A stretch of 64,000 bases of DNA from Burkholderia sp. Bp8963 (GTDB taxonomy: Bacteria; Pseudomonadota; Gammaproteobacteria; Burkholderiales; Burkholderiaceae): contig NZ_QTQP01000015.1 in assembly GCF_003854275.1 (NCBI RefSeq), positions 62,001 through 126,000 of the forward strand. Direction: 5' to 3'. The translations under genes were made by a program, and so were the position numbers. Shown piece by piece: positions 30,293 to 39,278 of this stretch (its first letter is position 1; each line of letters opens with the position of its first letter). Below the pieces are notes generated by a model. The model did not search any database. It worked only from the letters and a program-made list of their open reading frames with translations, and was not told the origin of the DNA.

Positions 30293-30504
30293 CGTTGGTT
30301 GCCCCGCTTCCAGTGGTTGATGCGTGACGGCGCACGCACGCACCGTCATCGAAACGTAAGCGGGCATTCTAGCGGGGGGCCACGCGGCGCCTTCCAATCA
30401 GTCATGGAATGCAAAGCATGAATCCTGCTAAACGGCGGCGGCCGCTCGCGCACGCGCCCGATCTGATGCTAAGATCGCCGTTCAGCCCACTTCACGGTTC
30501 ATCC

Positions 30505-30640
30505 ATGTCCGCTGCTCTGCGCTCGCATCCGATCCTTGCCGCCGTTGCGGCAGGCGCACGCGCGGCCGGGCTGAAACTGAAAAAACGACACCTCGACTGA
30601 CGGGGATGTCGCGTCCCGTCAGGCGAATGCCGGACGGGAT
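30505..30640 (+). promoter_or_regulatory. Possible leader peptide and alternative hairpins before the DapA-like gene
   Basis: A 31-codon reading frame (30505-30600) ends in Leu-Lys-Leu-Lys-Lys-Arg, three of them aaa codons in a very GC-rich setting. Its stop overlaps a hairpin tgacggg (30598-30604)/cccgtca (30615-30621). The second arm of that hairpin can instead pair in a longer stem, tcccgtc (30614-30620) with gacggga (30633-30639), closed by ggc/gcc. This mutually exclusive arrangement resembles an attenuator. Against it: no clear ribosome site before the ATG, and no T-run directly after the second stem. The rest of the 30293-30729 gap shows no gene. Confidence 0.4.
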
Positions 30641-30741
30641 GCCTGCAGGTCGTTTCTTTCTCCTCGCTTGCACGCCTCGCTCCGGCCCCCGCGCCGGCGG
30701 AACGGTTCTCTCCCACTTCCGTTTTCACCATGAGGCTCTGC

Positions 30742-31635
30742 ATGCAATCACGTTTCGAAGGTATCTGGCTGCCGATCATCACGCCGTTTCACCACGGTGA
30801 AGTCGACCACGCGGCGCTCGCGCGGCTCGCGCGCCGCTATGCGGCCGCCGGTATCGCCGGCTTCGTCGCGGGTGCGACGACAGGCGAAGGCGCACTGCTC
30901 GACGCACGCGAACAGGACGCCGTGTTCGCGACGATCCGCGACGCCGCGCCGGACCACCCGATCGTCGTCGGGCTGACCGCGAGCGCGACGCATTTCGCCG
31001 CGATTCGCGCGCGCGAGCTCGCCGCGCTGCACGCCGACGGGCTGCTCGTCACGCCGCCCGTCTACGTTCGGCCGACGCAGGACGGCATCCGGCGGCACAT
31101 CGAGGCGATCGTCGAAGCGGCCGACCTGCCCGTGCTCGTCTACAACATCCCATATCGCACCGGCGTAAACGTCGAATTCGAGACACTGCAGGCGCTCGCG
31201 CGCGATCCGCGCGTCGCGGGCGTCAAGGAATGCGGCGGCACCCTCGACCGGATGACGCGTCTCGTGCACGAGACGCCGCTCGCGATCCTGTCCGGCGACG
31301 ACAACCAGAACTTCGCCGCGCTGTGCGCAGGCGCGCACGGCACGATTGCGAGCAGCGCGCACTTGTTGCCCGAATGGCATGTGCGCATCCACATGCTGCT
31401 GCGCGACGGGAGGCTCGCCGACGCGCGACGGCTCGCGGTCGCGCTGCAGCCGCTCGTCGCGGCACTGTTCGCGGAGCCGAATCCGGCGCCCGTGAAGGCG
31501 CTGCTGGCCGCGCAGGAGTGGTGCGAGGATGGGTTGCGGCTGCCGTTCGTGCCGGCGAGCGATGCGCTGCGGGCGAGGCTGGTCGAGCTTCATGCGGCGC
31601 TGGAAGCATCCACGCCGGCTGTCGTGGCAGCGTAG
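30742..31635 (+). CDS. DapA-family aldolase (dihydrodipicolinate synthase-like)
   Basis: A 297-residue (beta/alpha)8 class I aldolase. Present are GATTGEGALL (pyruvate-binding Thr-Thr), the catalytic Tyr in VYNIPYRTG, and the Schiff-base lysine in GVKECGG. It would condense pyruvate with an aldehyde or run the reverse reaction. Classical DapA enzymes make lysine and diaminopimelate precursors; genomes like this usually have another copy, so a DapA paralogue with a different aldehyde is equally possible. I chose ATG 30742 (tgagg upstream); ATG 30730 in frame is an alternative. A possible attenuator precedes it. Confidence 0.87.
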   Translation: MQSRFEGIWLPIITPFHHGEVDHAALARLARRYAAAGIAGFVAGATTGEGALLDAREQDAVFATIRDAAPDHPIVVGLTASATHFAAIRARELAALHADGLLVTPPVYVRPTQDGIRRHIEAIVEAADLPVLVYNIPYRTGVNVEFETLQALARDPRVAGVKECGGTLDRMTRLVHETPLAILSGDDNQNFAALCAGAHGTIASSAHLLPEWHVRIHMLLRDGRLADARRLAVALQPLVAALFAEPNPAPVKALLAAQEWCEDGLRLPFVPASDALRARLVELHAALEASTPAVVAA

Positions 31636-31656
31636 GATTTCGATCCCGAAACTGTT

Positions 31657-32037
31657 TCAGACTGTCAGGATTCGGGACTCGCCATATTGCGCGAGGTGGC
31701 TGTCAGCCGTGACGAGCAACAACGGTTCGCACCACGCCTGCGCGACGAGCAACCGGTCGAACGGGTCGCCATGATGATGAGGCAGATGGCGCACGGCAGC
31801 GCCGTGCGTGGCCCGGACCGGTAGCTCGCGGTACTTGCTCGCCTTGATCTCATCGACCAGCAGATCCACGTCGACGTCCAGCTTTCCCTTCCCGGCTTTG
31901 ATCGCCATCTCCCAGATGCTCGCGCTGCTGACGAACACGGCATCGGCGGCGGTGATCAGCCTGCGCGCACGAACGCTCAGTTTCGGATCATCGCCCCACA
32001 GCCAGAGAAAGATGTGCGTATCGACCAGCAACCGCAT
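31657..32037 (-). CDS. vapC: VapC-like PIN-domain ribonuclease toxin
   Basis: A 126-residue PIN-domain protein, the toxin of a type II toxin-antitoxin pair. The acidic residues expected to bind Mg2+ are visible: Asp in LLVDTHIFLW, Glu in SSASIWEMAIK, and the Asp pair in GDPFDRLLVAQA and VTADSHL. VapC-type toxins cleave specific RNAs and halt translation. Its ATG shares one base with the antitoxin stop (taatg on the minus strand), so the two are translationally coupled. Confidence 0.9.
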   Translation of the reverse strand: MRLLVDTHIFLWLWGDDPKLSVRARRLITAADAVFVSSASIWEMAIKAGKGKLDVDVDLLVDEIKASKYRELPVRATHGAAVRHLPHHHGDPFDRLLVAQAWCEPLLLVTADSHLAQYGESRILTV

Positions 32038-32264
32038 TACTTCCCTTCGAACTCGGCCAGCTCTTCGGCGGAAAGCGGCGCATCAAAATCGTCGGCAATC
32101 CATATCTGTCCCTTGAGGGCGCCGAACCGATGGATGGGCTCGAGCGGCACGAGCCGGACCGACTGCTTGCCGTCCTGCGTGATCACGACGCGTTCGCCGG
32201 CGATTGCGGCGTCGAGCAGCCGCTGCAGGTCGAGCGTGGCTTCGTGGAGGTTTGCGACTTGCAT
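32037..32264 (-). CDS. Phd/YefM-type antitoxin
   Basis: A 75-residue antitoxin upstream of the PIN toxin. The N-terminal part (NLHEATLDLQRLLDAAIAGE, ITQDGKQSVRLVP) fits the Phd/YefM fold, which binds operator DNA, and the acidic C-terminus (FDAPLSAEELAEFEGK) should wrap the toxin active site. The ATG at 32264 follows a good aaaggag site. The pair normally represses its own promoter, which would lie at 32265-32359. A longer open frame upstream is a shadow of the LysR gene. Confidence 0.88.
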   Translation of the reverse strand: MQVANLHEATLDLQRLLDAAIAGERVVITQDGKQSVRLVPLEPIHRFGALKGQIWIADDFDAPLSAEELAEFEGK

Positions 32265-32359
32265 GATGATCTCCTTTGAGTGACCACCATTTTCACCACA
32301 TTCGCGCCATTGCTCCAATAGGCCGAACGGCCAGCCGAACGCACGCCTGCCGCTCGATA

Positions 32360-33397
32360 TCAGGCCGCAAGCGCCGCCACCGGCGCATCCGTCGCCTCCC
32401 GCACCGCTTGCGTCACGATGCGCGCGAGCCGGTCGACCGTCGGCGTCGTCGACGACGCGCGTCGCAGCAGCATCAGCGGCAGGCTCGGCAAATCGGGCAG
32501 GCCGAACGACGCGGCGTCGAGCAGCCGAACCGACGCGGGCAGCCCATAGTGCGAGCGCACCGTCAGCCCGAGGCCCGCCGCGGCGGCAGCCCACAGGCCA
32601 CCGAGGCTCGGCGTCGTGAACGCGACGCGCCACGGCACGCCCGCGCGATCGAGCGCGGCCGTCGCGGCGCCGAAGAAGCGGCACGGCCGGTCGAATACGA
32701 CGAGCGGCAGCGGTTCGTCCTGCATGCGAATCGACAACTCGTCTGCATTGCCCTCTCCGGCCACGTTCAACCCGGCCGCGGCCAGGCCGGGCGCGCCTGA
32801 GCCGGCCGAGCCCAGGCCTGCCGCGCCGACCCACTGCATCGGCACGCGCGCGATCTCCTCGCTGTCGATCCCCGTGCGCGCAACATACGCCGCCGACGCG
32901 GGATCGCCCCACACGAGCGCGAGATCGAGCCGGTTCGCATCGAGCCCGTCGAGCAGCTCGGCGTTGCGCGCGACGCGCGCCTCGATCCGCACCTTCGGAT
33001 GCGCGCGCGTGAAGCGACCCAGCACGCCGGGCAGGATCGCCTCGCCGAAATCCTCCTGCAGGCCGATCCGCACCCAGCCGTCGAGATTCACGCCGCGCAC
33101 CGCGGCGGCCGCCTCGTCGTTCAGCTCGATCATCCGTCGCGCGTAGTGCAGCATCGCGTCGCCGGCATCGGTCAGCGCGAGCCCGCGCCCCGACTTGACG
33201 AACAGCGGCGTGCCCGCCTGCTCCTCGAGCTTGCGGATCTGCGCGCTCACCGCCGACGACGAGCGCGCGACGCGATCCGCCGCCTTCGCGAAACTGCCGA
33301 GATCGATGCCCGCAACAAGGCTGCGCAGTGCGCCGATGTCGAAATTGGGCTGGGCCATCGAGGGCCGGATCACATCGCTGTTCGACATATCAACCAT
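32360..33397 (-). CDS. LysR-family transcriptional regulator
   Basis: A 345-residue LTTR. The N-terminal winged helix-turn-helix (GSFAKAADRVARSSSAVSAQ, LEEQAGTPLFVKSGRGLALTDAG) is followed by a periplasmic-binding-like effector domain. It is longer than usual by an Ala/Gly-rich insertion around residues 195-215 (GLGSAGSGAPGLAAAGLN) that lies in the effector domain and may be a lineage-specific loop. The start could also be Met4 or Met14. It faces a pseudogenised GST; target genes are unknown. Confidence 0.88.
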   Translation of the reverse strand: MVDMSNSDVIRPSMAQPNFDIGALRSLVAGIDLGSFAKAADRVARSSSAVSAQIRKLEEQAGTPLFVKSGRGLALTDAGDAMLHYARRMIELNDEAAAAVRGVNLDGWVRIGLQEDFGEAILPGVLGRFTRAHPKVRIEARVARNAELLDGLDANRLDLALVWGDPASAAYVARTGIDSEEIARVPMQWVGAAGLGSAGSGAPGLAAAGLNVAGEGNADELSIRMQDEPLPLVVFDRPCRFFGAATAALDRAGVPWRVAFTTPSLGGLWAAAAAGLGLTVRSHYGLPASVRLLDAASFGLPDLPSLPLMLLRRASSTTPTVDRLARIVTQAVREATDAPVAALAA

Positions 33398-33507
33398 CCC
33401 GCTTTACCGAATGATTCATCAAGAATTTCCCGAATTTCAGGATGAATGTACGGCGCGAGACTGTGCCCGTCAATGTCCACTCACACGGCCCCGCGCCGCG
33501 CCAAGCG

Positions 33508-33739
33508 TCAAAGCCCCTCTGTCGCCAGCGCGCGCTGTGCGGCCGGCCGCGCGGCGACGCGTTGCGCATGCGCGCCCCACGCGACGTGCCGCGTCATGTC
33601 GAGCCCGATCGCCGCACCCCAGTGATACAGCACGAGCAGGAACGGATCGACGATCGAATGGCGCACCGGTTTCCTCGAGCGCGATGTGCGTGGCGAGCGA
33701 GCAGGCGCCCGGCGAGTAGTAGAGACGGTAGGCGTTCAT
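33508..33739 (-). pseudogene. GST gene reduced to its two ends by internal deletion
   Basis: The minus strand starts with a normal GST N-terminus (MNAYRLYYSPGACSLATHIA then LEETGAPF) but after 28 codons the frame changes. In the next frame the C-terminal GST end follows (SIVDPFLLVLYHWGAAIGLD, then MTRHVAWGAHAQRVAARPAA) up to the TGA at 33508-33510. The glutathione-binding NP-x-x-VP and SxAI motifs and the first C-domain helices are missing. About 230 bases remain of an expected 600-plus, so this is a dead gene. Confidence 0.85.
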
Positions 33740-33853
33740 GTCGACGTTGCCCTGGAGGCCGTGTGGAAGATGGCAGCGAGTTTAGGAATGCGCGGCCGGT
33801 GCCGACAAACGATGAATTGTCGTGCTCGGGCATTAGTGCTACCAATACGTGCG

Positions 33854-34329
33854 ATGCGACCGATCCACCTTCCTCCGCTGCAGACGCTGCGTGCGTTCGA
33901 GGCCGCCGTGCGGCTGCAGAGCTTCACGCGCGCGGCCGACGCGCTCGCGCTCACGCAGGGCGCGGTGAGCCAGCACATCCGCGCGCTCGAGGCGCAGCTC
34001 GGCTATCCGCTCTTCACGCGCGAGCGCAGCGGCGCGACACCGACGCATGCCGCGCACGCACTCGCGCTGCAGGTGCGCCAGGGGCTGAGCGTGCTCGAGC
34101 GCGCTTTCGAGCCGGCGCTTGCAGCACGCAGCCGGCCGCGCTCGCGCGCCGCTCGCTGATCGAGCCGGAACTCGCGGCCGGCACGCTCGTGCGCGTGTCG
34201 ACGATCCGCGTGACCGATGTGTACGCGCACTATGTCGTCTGGCGTCCCGACCATCCGAAGGAAGCGGCGATCCGCACGTGGCTCGACTGGCTGCGCAGCG
34301 AAGTGCGCCGCCGCACGCCGCGCCGCTGA
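33854..34329 (+). pseudogene. LysR (GcvA-like) regulator gene with internal deletion
   Basis: From ATG 33854 the frame encodes a GcvA-type LysR head (LPPLQTLRAFEAAVRLQSFT, ALTQGAVSQHIRALEAQLG, PLFTRERSG) to about codon 88. The frame then shifts, and the other frame gives a LysR tail (SLIEPELAAGTLVRVSTIRV, then HPKEAAIRTWLDWLRSEVRR) up to the TGA at 34327-34329. The ligand-binding core of about 150 residues is absent. Only the DNA-binding half could be produced, as a roughly 100-residue truncated protein. Confidence 0.85.
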
Positions 34330-34548
34330 CACGAAGGCGGCTTCGTCACCTGCTTGCGGCTTGCGGGTCGCGGGTCGCGGCTCGTGCGGTGGGCGGACCA
34401 TGAAGCCGCCCTCGCGCAGATCGAAATGCGCGCCTTCCCACGGAACGCGTTCGGCAATTGCGACATACTCGCAAACGTTTCACCAAAACGCCTCATCGGA
34501 TCGGCATACTCGCAGACGTTCCGGATCAGCCATCAATGGAGAAATACG

Positions 34549-34845
34549 ATGCGCCGCGTTGCCACCGCCCTTGCCCTTTGTGCCGCGATGTTCGCCGCCG
34601 CCTGCAGCGACGACGCACCGCACGGCGCGCAGACGGCCAACGGGACGCAGCAGGCCGGCTCATCGGCCGGCGCGGCGAGCGCGTTCAACAGCGCCGCGTC
34701 AGGCGGCAATGCCGCGTCGGACGCTGCCGCACCGCTCGCGCCGCCCGTCGTCCACTACCCGCCCGACGATGACGACGACACCGCGAAGCCCGCCGCCGGC
34801 GCGTCGGGCGCAGCTTCGGCCGCCGCTGCGTCGACAGCGGGCTGA
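34549..34845 (+). CDS. Small Ala/Gly/Ser-rich lipoprotein
   Basis: A 98-residue predicted lipoprotein. The N-terminus MRRVATALALCAAMFAAAC ends in a plausible lipobox (F-A-A-A-C, Cys at residue 19), followed by SDD, where Asp residues near the lipidated Cys may affect sorting. The remainder is low-complexity Ala/Gly/Ser/Asn with an acidic run of five Asp (PPDDDDDT) and is probably disordered. The start follows tggaga. No family is recognisable. The 248 bases after it show no gene. Confidence 0.7.
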   Translation: MRRVATALALCAAMFAAACSDDAPHGAQTANGTQQAGSSAGAASAFNSAASGGNAASDAAAPLAPPVVHYPPDDDDDTAKPAAGASGAASAAAASTAG

Positions 34846-35093
34846 TCCGCGATTACCGTTCCCGTTCGCAGACTCGACGTGAAAAGCACCACGTCATCCA
34901 GCCGCCGCCGCGTCCTGCATACCGTCAACTAGTCAGCAGGCGCCGCCACCACGCTCAGCCGGAAGTAAAGGCCAGCGCGAACGGCTCGCTCTCGCGCCGC
35001 GCTGCACGGTGTTAATGAGATGGTCAGCCCGATCCCTACCCAGCGGACTACGCTGAGCAGGGATTGTTCTTTTTCATCGCGATGCGGAATCGG

Positions 35094-35720
35094 TCACACC
35101 GCGTGCGCGAGCGGGCCGCCGACAAATGCCGGCTCGAACTCCCCCGCTTCGTCGCGAAAGCGCAGCGGCGCCGCGCAATGCACGAGCGTATCGATGAAAT
35201 ATTTCGCGCGCGGCCACGGCCCGAAGCCGGCCGCGGTGTTGATATGGCCTGCGTCGCCGAGATTGACGAACGCACTGCCGAGCCGCTGCGCGAGCGTGCG
35301 CGCGTCGCCGAGCGACATCCACGGATCGGTCTCGCTGCCGATCACGATCGACGGCACGACGAGACGCTGCGCATCAAACGGTCCCGCAAACGTGAATTTC
35401 TTCGGGCTCGCGGGCGCGACGAGCAGCACGCCGGCAACGTCGCCCGCCTGTGGCCACTGCGCGAGCGCATGCGCTGCGGCAAGGCAGCCGAAGCTATGCG
35501 CGGCGAGCACGAACGGGCCGCGCTCGCGTTCGAGCAGCGCGCGCACCGACTGCGCCCAGCCCGCGAGATCCGGCGCGTCCCAGTCGTGCTGCTCGACGCG
35601 CAGCGAACGCGGAAACTGCCGCTCGAGCCAGGTCTGCCAGTGAGCGCCTTCGCTGCCGTGCAGGCCGGGAACGGTGACGAGCCGCGGCGGCCAGGCCGAT
35701 TTGCTGCATGCGCGCATCAT
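35094..35720 (-). CDS. RBBP9/YdeN-family serine hydrolase
   Basis: A 208-residue alpha/beta hydrolase. The family N-terminus [20 protein letters not shown] is present; the nucleophile Ser is in [10 protein letters not shown], the Asp in IGSETDPWM and the His in GDAGHIN, a complete triad. RBBP9/YdeN proteins are small esterases or aminopeptidase-like enzymes of unclear physiological role. The start at 35720 follows agggggatc. Divergent from the VOC protein gene, with about 225 bases between. Confidence 0.88.
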   Translation of the reverse strand: MMRACSKSAWPPRLVTVPGLHGSEGAHWQTWLERQFPRSLRVEQHDWDAPDLAGWAQSVRALLERERGPFVLAAHSFGCLAAAHALAQWPQAGDVAGVLLVAPASPKKFTFAGPFDAQRLVVPSIVIGSETDPWMSLGDARTLAQRLGSAFVNLGDAGHINTAAGFGPWPRAKYFIDTLVHCAAPLRFRDEAGEFEPAFVGGPLAHAV

Positions 35721-35945
35721 GATCCCCCTCGCGAGCTGGTACACGAAGCTCGATTGTGGCGCGCCGCGCGTGGCGACCGAACCAATATTTCGTGCTTTGC
35801 TTTTCCGCGGATGGAGGCGTGCGGCACGCCGCGCATCGGCCGCCTGCCCGCCGCCTGCCCGCCGTTTGCGCGCCCCGCCCCCGGTCACCGCAACGCAACC
35901 GCCCGCGAAACCGTAGAATGTGACGTTCCAGAAAGGAGACACCCG

Positions 35946-36383
35946 ATGCCCGCTTCGCCGTCCGGCGCGCTGCGCCCGTTCCATCTCGCCTTTCCCGTGT
36001 CGAGCCTCGCCGACGCCCGCGCGTTCTACGGCGGCCTGCTCGGCTGCCCGGAAGGCCGCAGCTCCGAGCATTGGGTCGACTTCGACTTCTTCGGCCATCA
36101 GCTCGTCGCGCATCTCGCGCCGGACGAAACCGGCGCGAGCGCGGTCAACCCGGTCGACGGCGACGACGTGCCGGTGCGCCACTTCGGCGTCGTGCTGTCG
36201 ATGGACGAATGGCAAGCGCTCGCCGACAGGCTCAAGGCCGCGCACACCCGCTTCGTGATCGAGCCGCACATCCGCTTCAAGGGCGAAGTCGGCGAGCAGG
36301 CAACGATGTTCTTCCTCGACCCGTGCGGCAACGCGCTCGAATTCAAGGCATTCGCCGACATCGGCCAACTGTTCGCGAAGTAA
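35946..36383 (+). CDS. VOC-superfamily (glyoxalase-like) protein
   Basis: A 145-residue protein with the paired beta-alpha-beta-beta-beta modules of the vicinal oxygen chelate fold ([20 protein letters not shown] near the start; [16 protein letters not shown] near the end). His13 and the Glu in ALEFK fall where metal ligands sit in VOC enzymes. The reaction (isomerase, dioxygenase or resistance protein) cannot be inferred. The ATG follows gaaaggag. ghrA begins 5 bases after its stop, so these are probably co-transcribed. Confidence 0.88.
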   Translation: MPASPSGALRPFHLAFPVSSLADARAFYGGLLGCPEGRSSEHWVDFDFFGHQLVAHLAPDETGASAVNPVDGDDVPVRHFGVVLSMDEWQALADRLKAAHTRFVIEPHIRFKGEVGEQATMFFLDPCGNALEFKAFADIGQLFAK

Positions 36384-36388
36384 CAGGC

Positions 36389-37330
36389 ATGAAGATCCTG
36401 TTCCATTCGTCCTACCAGGATGCTGGCGCATGGCGCGCCGAGATCGCGCAGGCGCTGCCCGAAGCCGACCTGCGCGCGTGGCTGCCGGGCGACACGGCCG
36501 CCGCCGACTACGCGCTCGTGTGGCGCGCGCCGCGCGAGCTGTTCGCGCCGCGCGACGGCCTGCGCGCGATCTTCAACCTCGGCGCCGGCGTCGACGCGCT
36601 GCTCGCGCTGGAGCGCGCGCATCCCGGCACGCTGCCTCCCGACATTCCGCTCGTGCGCCTCGAGGATTCGGGGATGGCGCAGCAGATGGTCGAATACGTG
36701 ACGCACGCAGTGCTGCGCTACCTGCGCCGCTTCGACGAATACGAAGCGCTGCAGCGCGCGCGCCGCTGGCAGGCGCTCGAGCCGCACGCGCGCGCGACCT
36801 TCACGATCGCGGTGCTCGGCCTCGGCGTGCTCGGCGCGCAGGTCGCTCAGGCGCTCGCCGGGCTCGGGCTGCCGGTGCGCGGCTACAGCCGCGGCCCGAA
36901 GCAGCTCGACGGCATCGCGACCTACGCGGGCGAAGCCGAATTCGACGCGTGCATCGACGGCGCGAAGGTGCTCGTCAACCTGCTGCCGAGCACGCCGGAC
37001 ACCGACGGGATCCTCGACGCGCGCACGTTCGCGCGTCTCGCGCCCGGCGCGTACCTGATCAACGTCGCGCGCGGCGCGCATCTCGTCGAAGCCGACCTGC
37101 TCGACGCGCTCGCGAGCGGCCGCATCGCGGCGGCGACGCTCGACGTGTTCCAGCACGAACCGCTGCCGGAAGACCATCCGTTCTGGCACGCGCCGCGCAT
37201 CACGATCACGCCGCACAGCTCGGCCGAGACGCTGCGCACGGAAGCCATCGCGCAGATCGCCGGCAAGATCCGCGCGTTCGAGCGCGGCGAGCCGGTCAGC
37301 GGCGTCGTCGACTACGCGCGCGGCTACTGA
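36389..37330 (+). CDS. ghrA: Glyoxylate/hydroxypyruvate reductase A
   Basis: A 313-residue D-2-hydroxyacid dehydrogenase that reduces glyoxylate or hydroxypyruvate with NADPH. The nucleotide-binding motif is VLGLGVLGAQVAQAL, and the catalytic Arg (NVARGAHLV), Glu (FQHEPLP) and His (TPHSSAET) are all present. The N-terminal MKILFHSSYQDAGAWR is typical of GhrA. It lies between the VOC gene and HMG-CoA lyase on one strand with short gaps. Confidence 0.93.
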   Translation: MKILFHSSYQDAGAWRAEIAQALPEADLRAWLPGDTAAADYALVWRAPRELFAPRDGLRAIFNLGAGVDALLALERAHPGTLPPDIPLVRLEDSGMAQQMVEYVTHAVLRYLRRFDEYEALQRARRWQALEPHARATFTIAVLGLGVLGAQVAQALAGLGLPVRGYSRGPKQLDGIATYAGEAEFDACIDGAKVLVNLLPSTPDTDGILDARTFARLAPGAYLINVARGAHLVEADLLDALASGRIAAATLDVFQHEPLPEDHPFWHAPRITITPHSSAETLRTEAIAQIAGKIRAFERGEPVSGVVDYARGY

Positions 37331-37360
37331 ATGTCCGATATCAAATACCAGGAGACAGCC

Positions 37361-38293
37361 ATGACCTTCCCCACCGCCGTCAAGATCGTCGAAGTCGGCC
37401 CGCGCGACGGGCTGCAGAACGAGAAGACCTTCGTGCCCACCGACGTGAAGATCGCGCTCGTCGACCGCCTGTCGCGCGCCGGCTTCCGCAACGTCGAAGC
37501 CGCGTCGTTCGTGTCGCCGAAATGGGTGCCGCAGATGGCCGACGGCGCCGACGTGATGGCCGGCATCGAGCGGCGCGCCGGCACGATCTACTCGGCGCTC
37601 ACGCCGAACCTGAAGGGTTTCGAGGGTGCGCTCGCCGCGCGCGCGGACGAGGTGGTGATCTTCGGCGCGGCGAGCGAAGCGTTTTCGCAGCGGAACATCA
37701 ACTGCAGCATCGCCGAGAGCATCGCGCGCTTCGAGCCCGTCGCGAAGGCCGCGAAGGACGCGGGCCTGCGGCTGCGCGGCAGCGTGTCGTGCACGCTCGG
37801 CTGTCCGTACCAGGGCGAGGTGCCGGTCGCGTCGGTCGTCGACGTCGTCGAACGCTTCGCGGCGCTCGGCTGCGACGAGATCGACATCGCGGACACGATC
37901 GGCGTCGGCACGCCGAAACGCACGCGCGAAGTGCTCGCGGCCGTCACGCGCGTGTTTCCGCGCGAGCGCCTGTCGGGCCATTTCCACGACACCTACGGCC
38001 AGGCGCTCGCGAACATCTACGCGGCGCTGTTCGAAGGCATCGAGATCTTCCACGCATCGGTCGCGGGCCTCGGCGGCTGCCCGTACGCGAAGGGTGCGAC
38101 CGGCAACGTCGCGACCGAGGACGTGCTGTACCTGATGCAGGGCCTCGGCATCGATACGGGCGTCGATCTCGCGCAGGTAGTCGCCGCCGGCGAGTTCATC
38201 TCGAACGCGATCGGCCGCGCGAACGTGTCGCGCGCCGGCCGCGCACTCATCGCAAAGGCGCAAAGCGCGGCCGACGCGTCGAGCTGCGTCTGA
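37361..38293 (+). CDS. Hydroxymethylglutaryl-CoA lyase
   Basis: A 310-residue TIM-barrel enzyme splitting HMG-CoA into acetoacetate and acetyl-CoA, the last step of leucine breakdown. Signatures include VGPRDGLQNE (metal and substrate), GHFHDTYGQ (metal His residues) and the GLGGCPYAKGATGN loop with the catalytic Cys. The ATG at 37361 has aggaga upstream and is preferred to the ATG at 37331. No other leucine-degradation genes adjoin. Confidence 0.94.
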   Translation: MTFPTAVKIVEVGPRDGLQNEKTFVPTDVKIALVDRLSRAGFRNVEAASFVSPKWVPQMADGADVMAGIERRAGTIYSALTPNLKGFEGALAARADEVVIFGAASEAFSQRNINCSIAESIARFEPVAKAAKDAGLRLRGSVSCTLGCPYQGEVPVASVVDVVERFAALGCDEIDIADTIGVGTPKRTREVLAAVTRVFPRERLSGHFHDTYGQALANIYAALFEGIEIFHASVAGLGGCPYAKGATGNVATEDVLYLMQGLGIDTGVDLAQVVAAGEFISNAIGRANVSRAGRALIAKAQSAADASSCV

Positions 38294-38321
38294 CCCTCAC
38301 GCATCCAACGGATTCCTGACC

Positions 38322-38828
38322 ATGACGATACCCACTTCTCTCGACTCCCTCCCCGATTCGGCGCGACGCGTCGCGATGCTGCTGCGCGAGCGCGGCCACG
38401 CGAAAGGCATCGTGATGCTCGCCGAAACCGGCAAGACCTCCGCCGAGGCGGCAGCCGGGCTCGGCTGCTCGGTCGCGCAGATCGCGAAGTCGATCCTGTT
38501 TCGCCGCCAGGCTGACGGTGCGCCGGTGCTGGTGGTCGCTAGCGGCGTGAATCGCGTCGACGAGAAGAAGGTGGCCGCGCAGGTCGGCGAGGTCGGCCGC
38601 GCCGACGCGAAATTCGTGCGCGACAACACGGGCTATGCAATCGGCGGCGTGTGTCCGATCGGCCATCTCGTCGAACCTGTGATGCTGATCGACGCCGATC
38701 TGCTCGCGCTCGACAGCCTGTGGGCAGCAGCCGGCCATCCGCACGCGGTGTTCAACCTGTCGCCGCAGGAACTCGTCACGCTGACCGGCGCGCCGGTCGC
38801 GGACGTCGCGCTGCGCGAAACCGCATGA
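38322..38828 (+). CDS. YbaK/ProX-type aminoacyl-tRNA deacylase
   Basis: A 168-residue trans-editing domain protein of the YbaK/EbsC superfamily, which hydrolyses mischarged aminoacyl-tRNAs such as Cys-tRNA-Pro. Seen are the Lys in AQIAKSILFR (catalytic in the family), VNRVDEKKVAAQVG, and GGVCPIGH. The subclass cannot be fixed from sequence alone. The stop overlaps the next gene's ATG (ATGA). Confidence 0.88.
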   Translation: MTIPTSLDSLPDSARRVAMLLRERGHAKGIVMLAETGKTSAEAAAGLGCSVAQIAKSILFRRQADGAPVLVVASGVNRVDEKKVAAQVGEVGRADAKFVRDNTGYAIGGVCPIGHLVEPVMLIDADLLALDSLWAAAGHPHAVFNLSPQELVTLTGAPVADVALRETA

Positions 38829-39022
38829 GCGACGTACCGGAAAGCGCCGTCGCGTCGCCGTGCACGGGCGTGTGCAAGATCGATCCGCGCACCGAATGGT
38901 GCGCGGGCTGCCTGCGGACCCGCGACGAAATCAAGGCGTGGCGAGCATCCGACGACGACGCGAAGCGCGCGGTACTCGCGCGGCTGGACGCGCGGCGCGA
39001 GCTTGCTGCGAGCAACGCATAA
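38825..39022 (+). CDS. DUF1289 small Cys-rich protein
   Basis: A 65-residue protein with the DUF1289 pattern SPCTGVCKID then WCAGCLRTRDEI; the four Cys could bind a metal. Function is unknown. It is coupled to the YbaK-family gene by a four-base overlap. It is the last ordinary chromosomal gene before the IS30 element and the accessory block; the next 256 bases (39023-39278) contain no gene I recognise. Confidence 0.85.
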   Translation: MSDVPESAVASPCTGVCKIDPRTEWCAGCLRTRDEIKAWRASDDDAKRAVLARLDARRELAASNA

Positions 39023-39278
39023 AAGAGTTCGGACATTTGATAGTCCCACGGTCGGAACCTCGCTTGCCGCGAGCGCGCAAGTACAGCCGTGACACTTGCC
39101 AACTTTGTTTGCTCGCCCCAGTGGATTCGCAAAATCCCATGCGCCACACTGAACCTGCGCTCTGCGAAAGCCACGGAGCCGCCAGCCGATGCGTCCGACA
39201 CTGCAAATGACGGCGGCACGGATGGTTGCGCTACGACGCGTCCCTTCTGTGCGTAACGCGAGGCATGACAGGGCGGTT

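Noticed and set aside
32265..32912. N-terminal extension of the antitoxin gene
   Set aside because: The longer frame is antisense to the LysR gene; the ATG at 32264 with aaaggag gives a normal Phd-size protein.
36098..38263. 721-codon minus-strand frame across ghrA and HMG-CoA lyase
   Set aside because: Spans two clearly coding genes on the other strand and shows no recognisable family.
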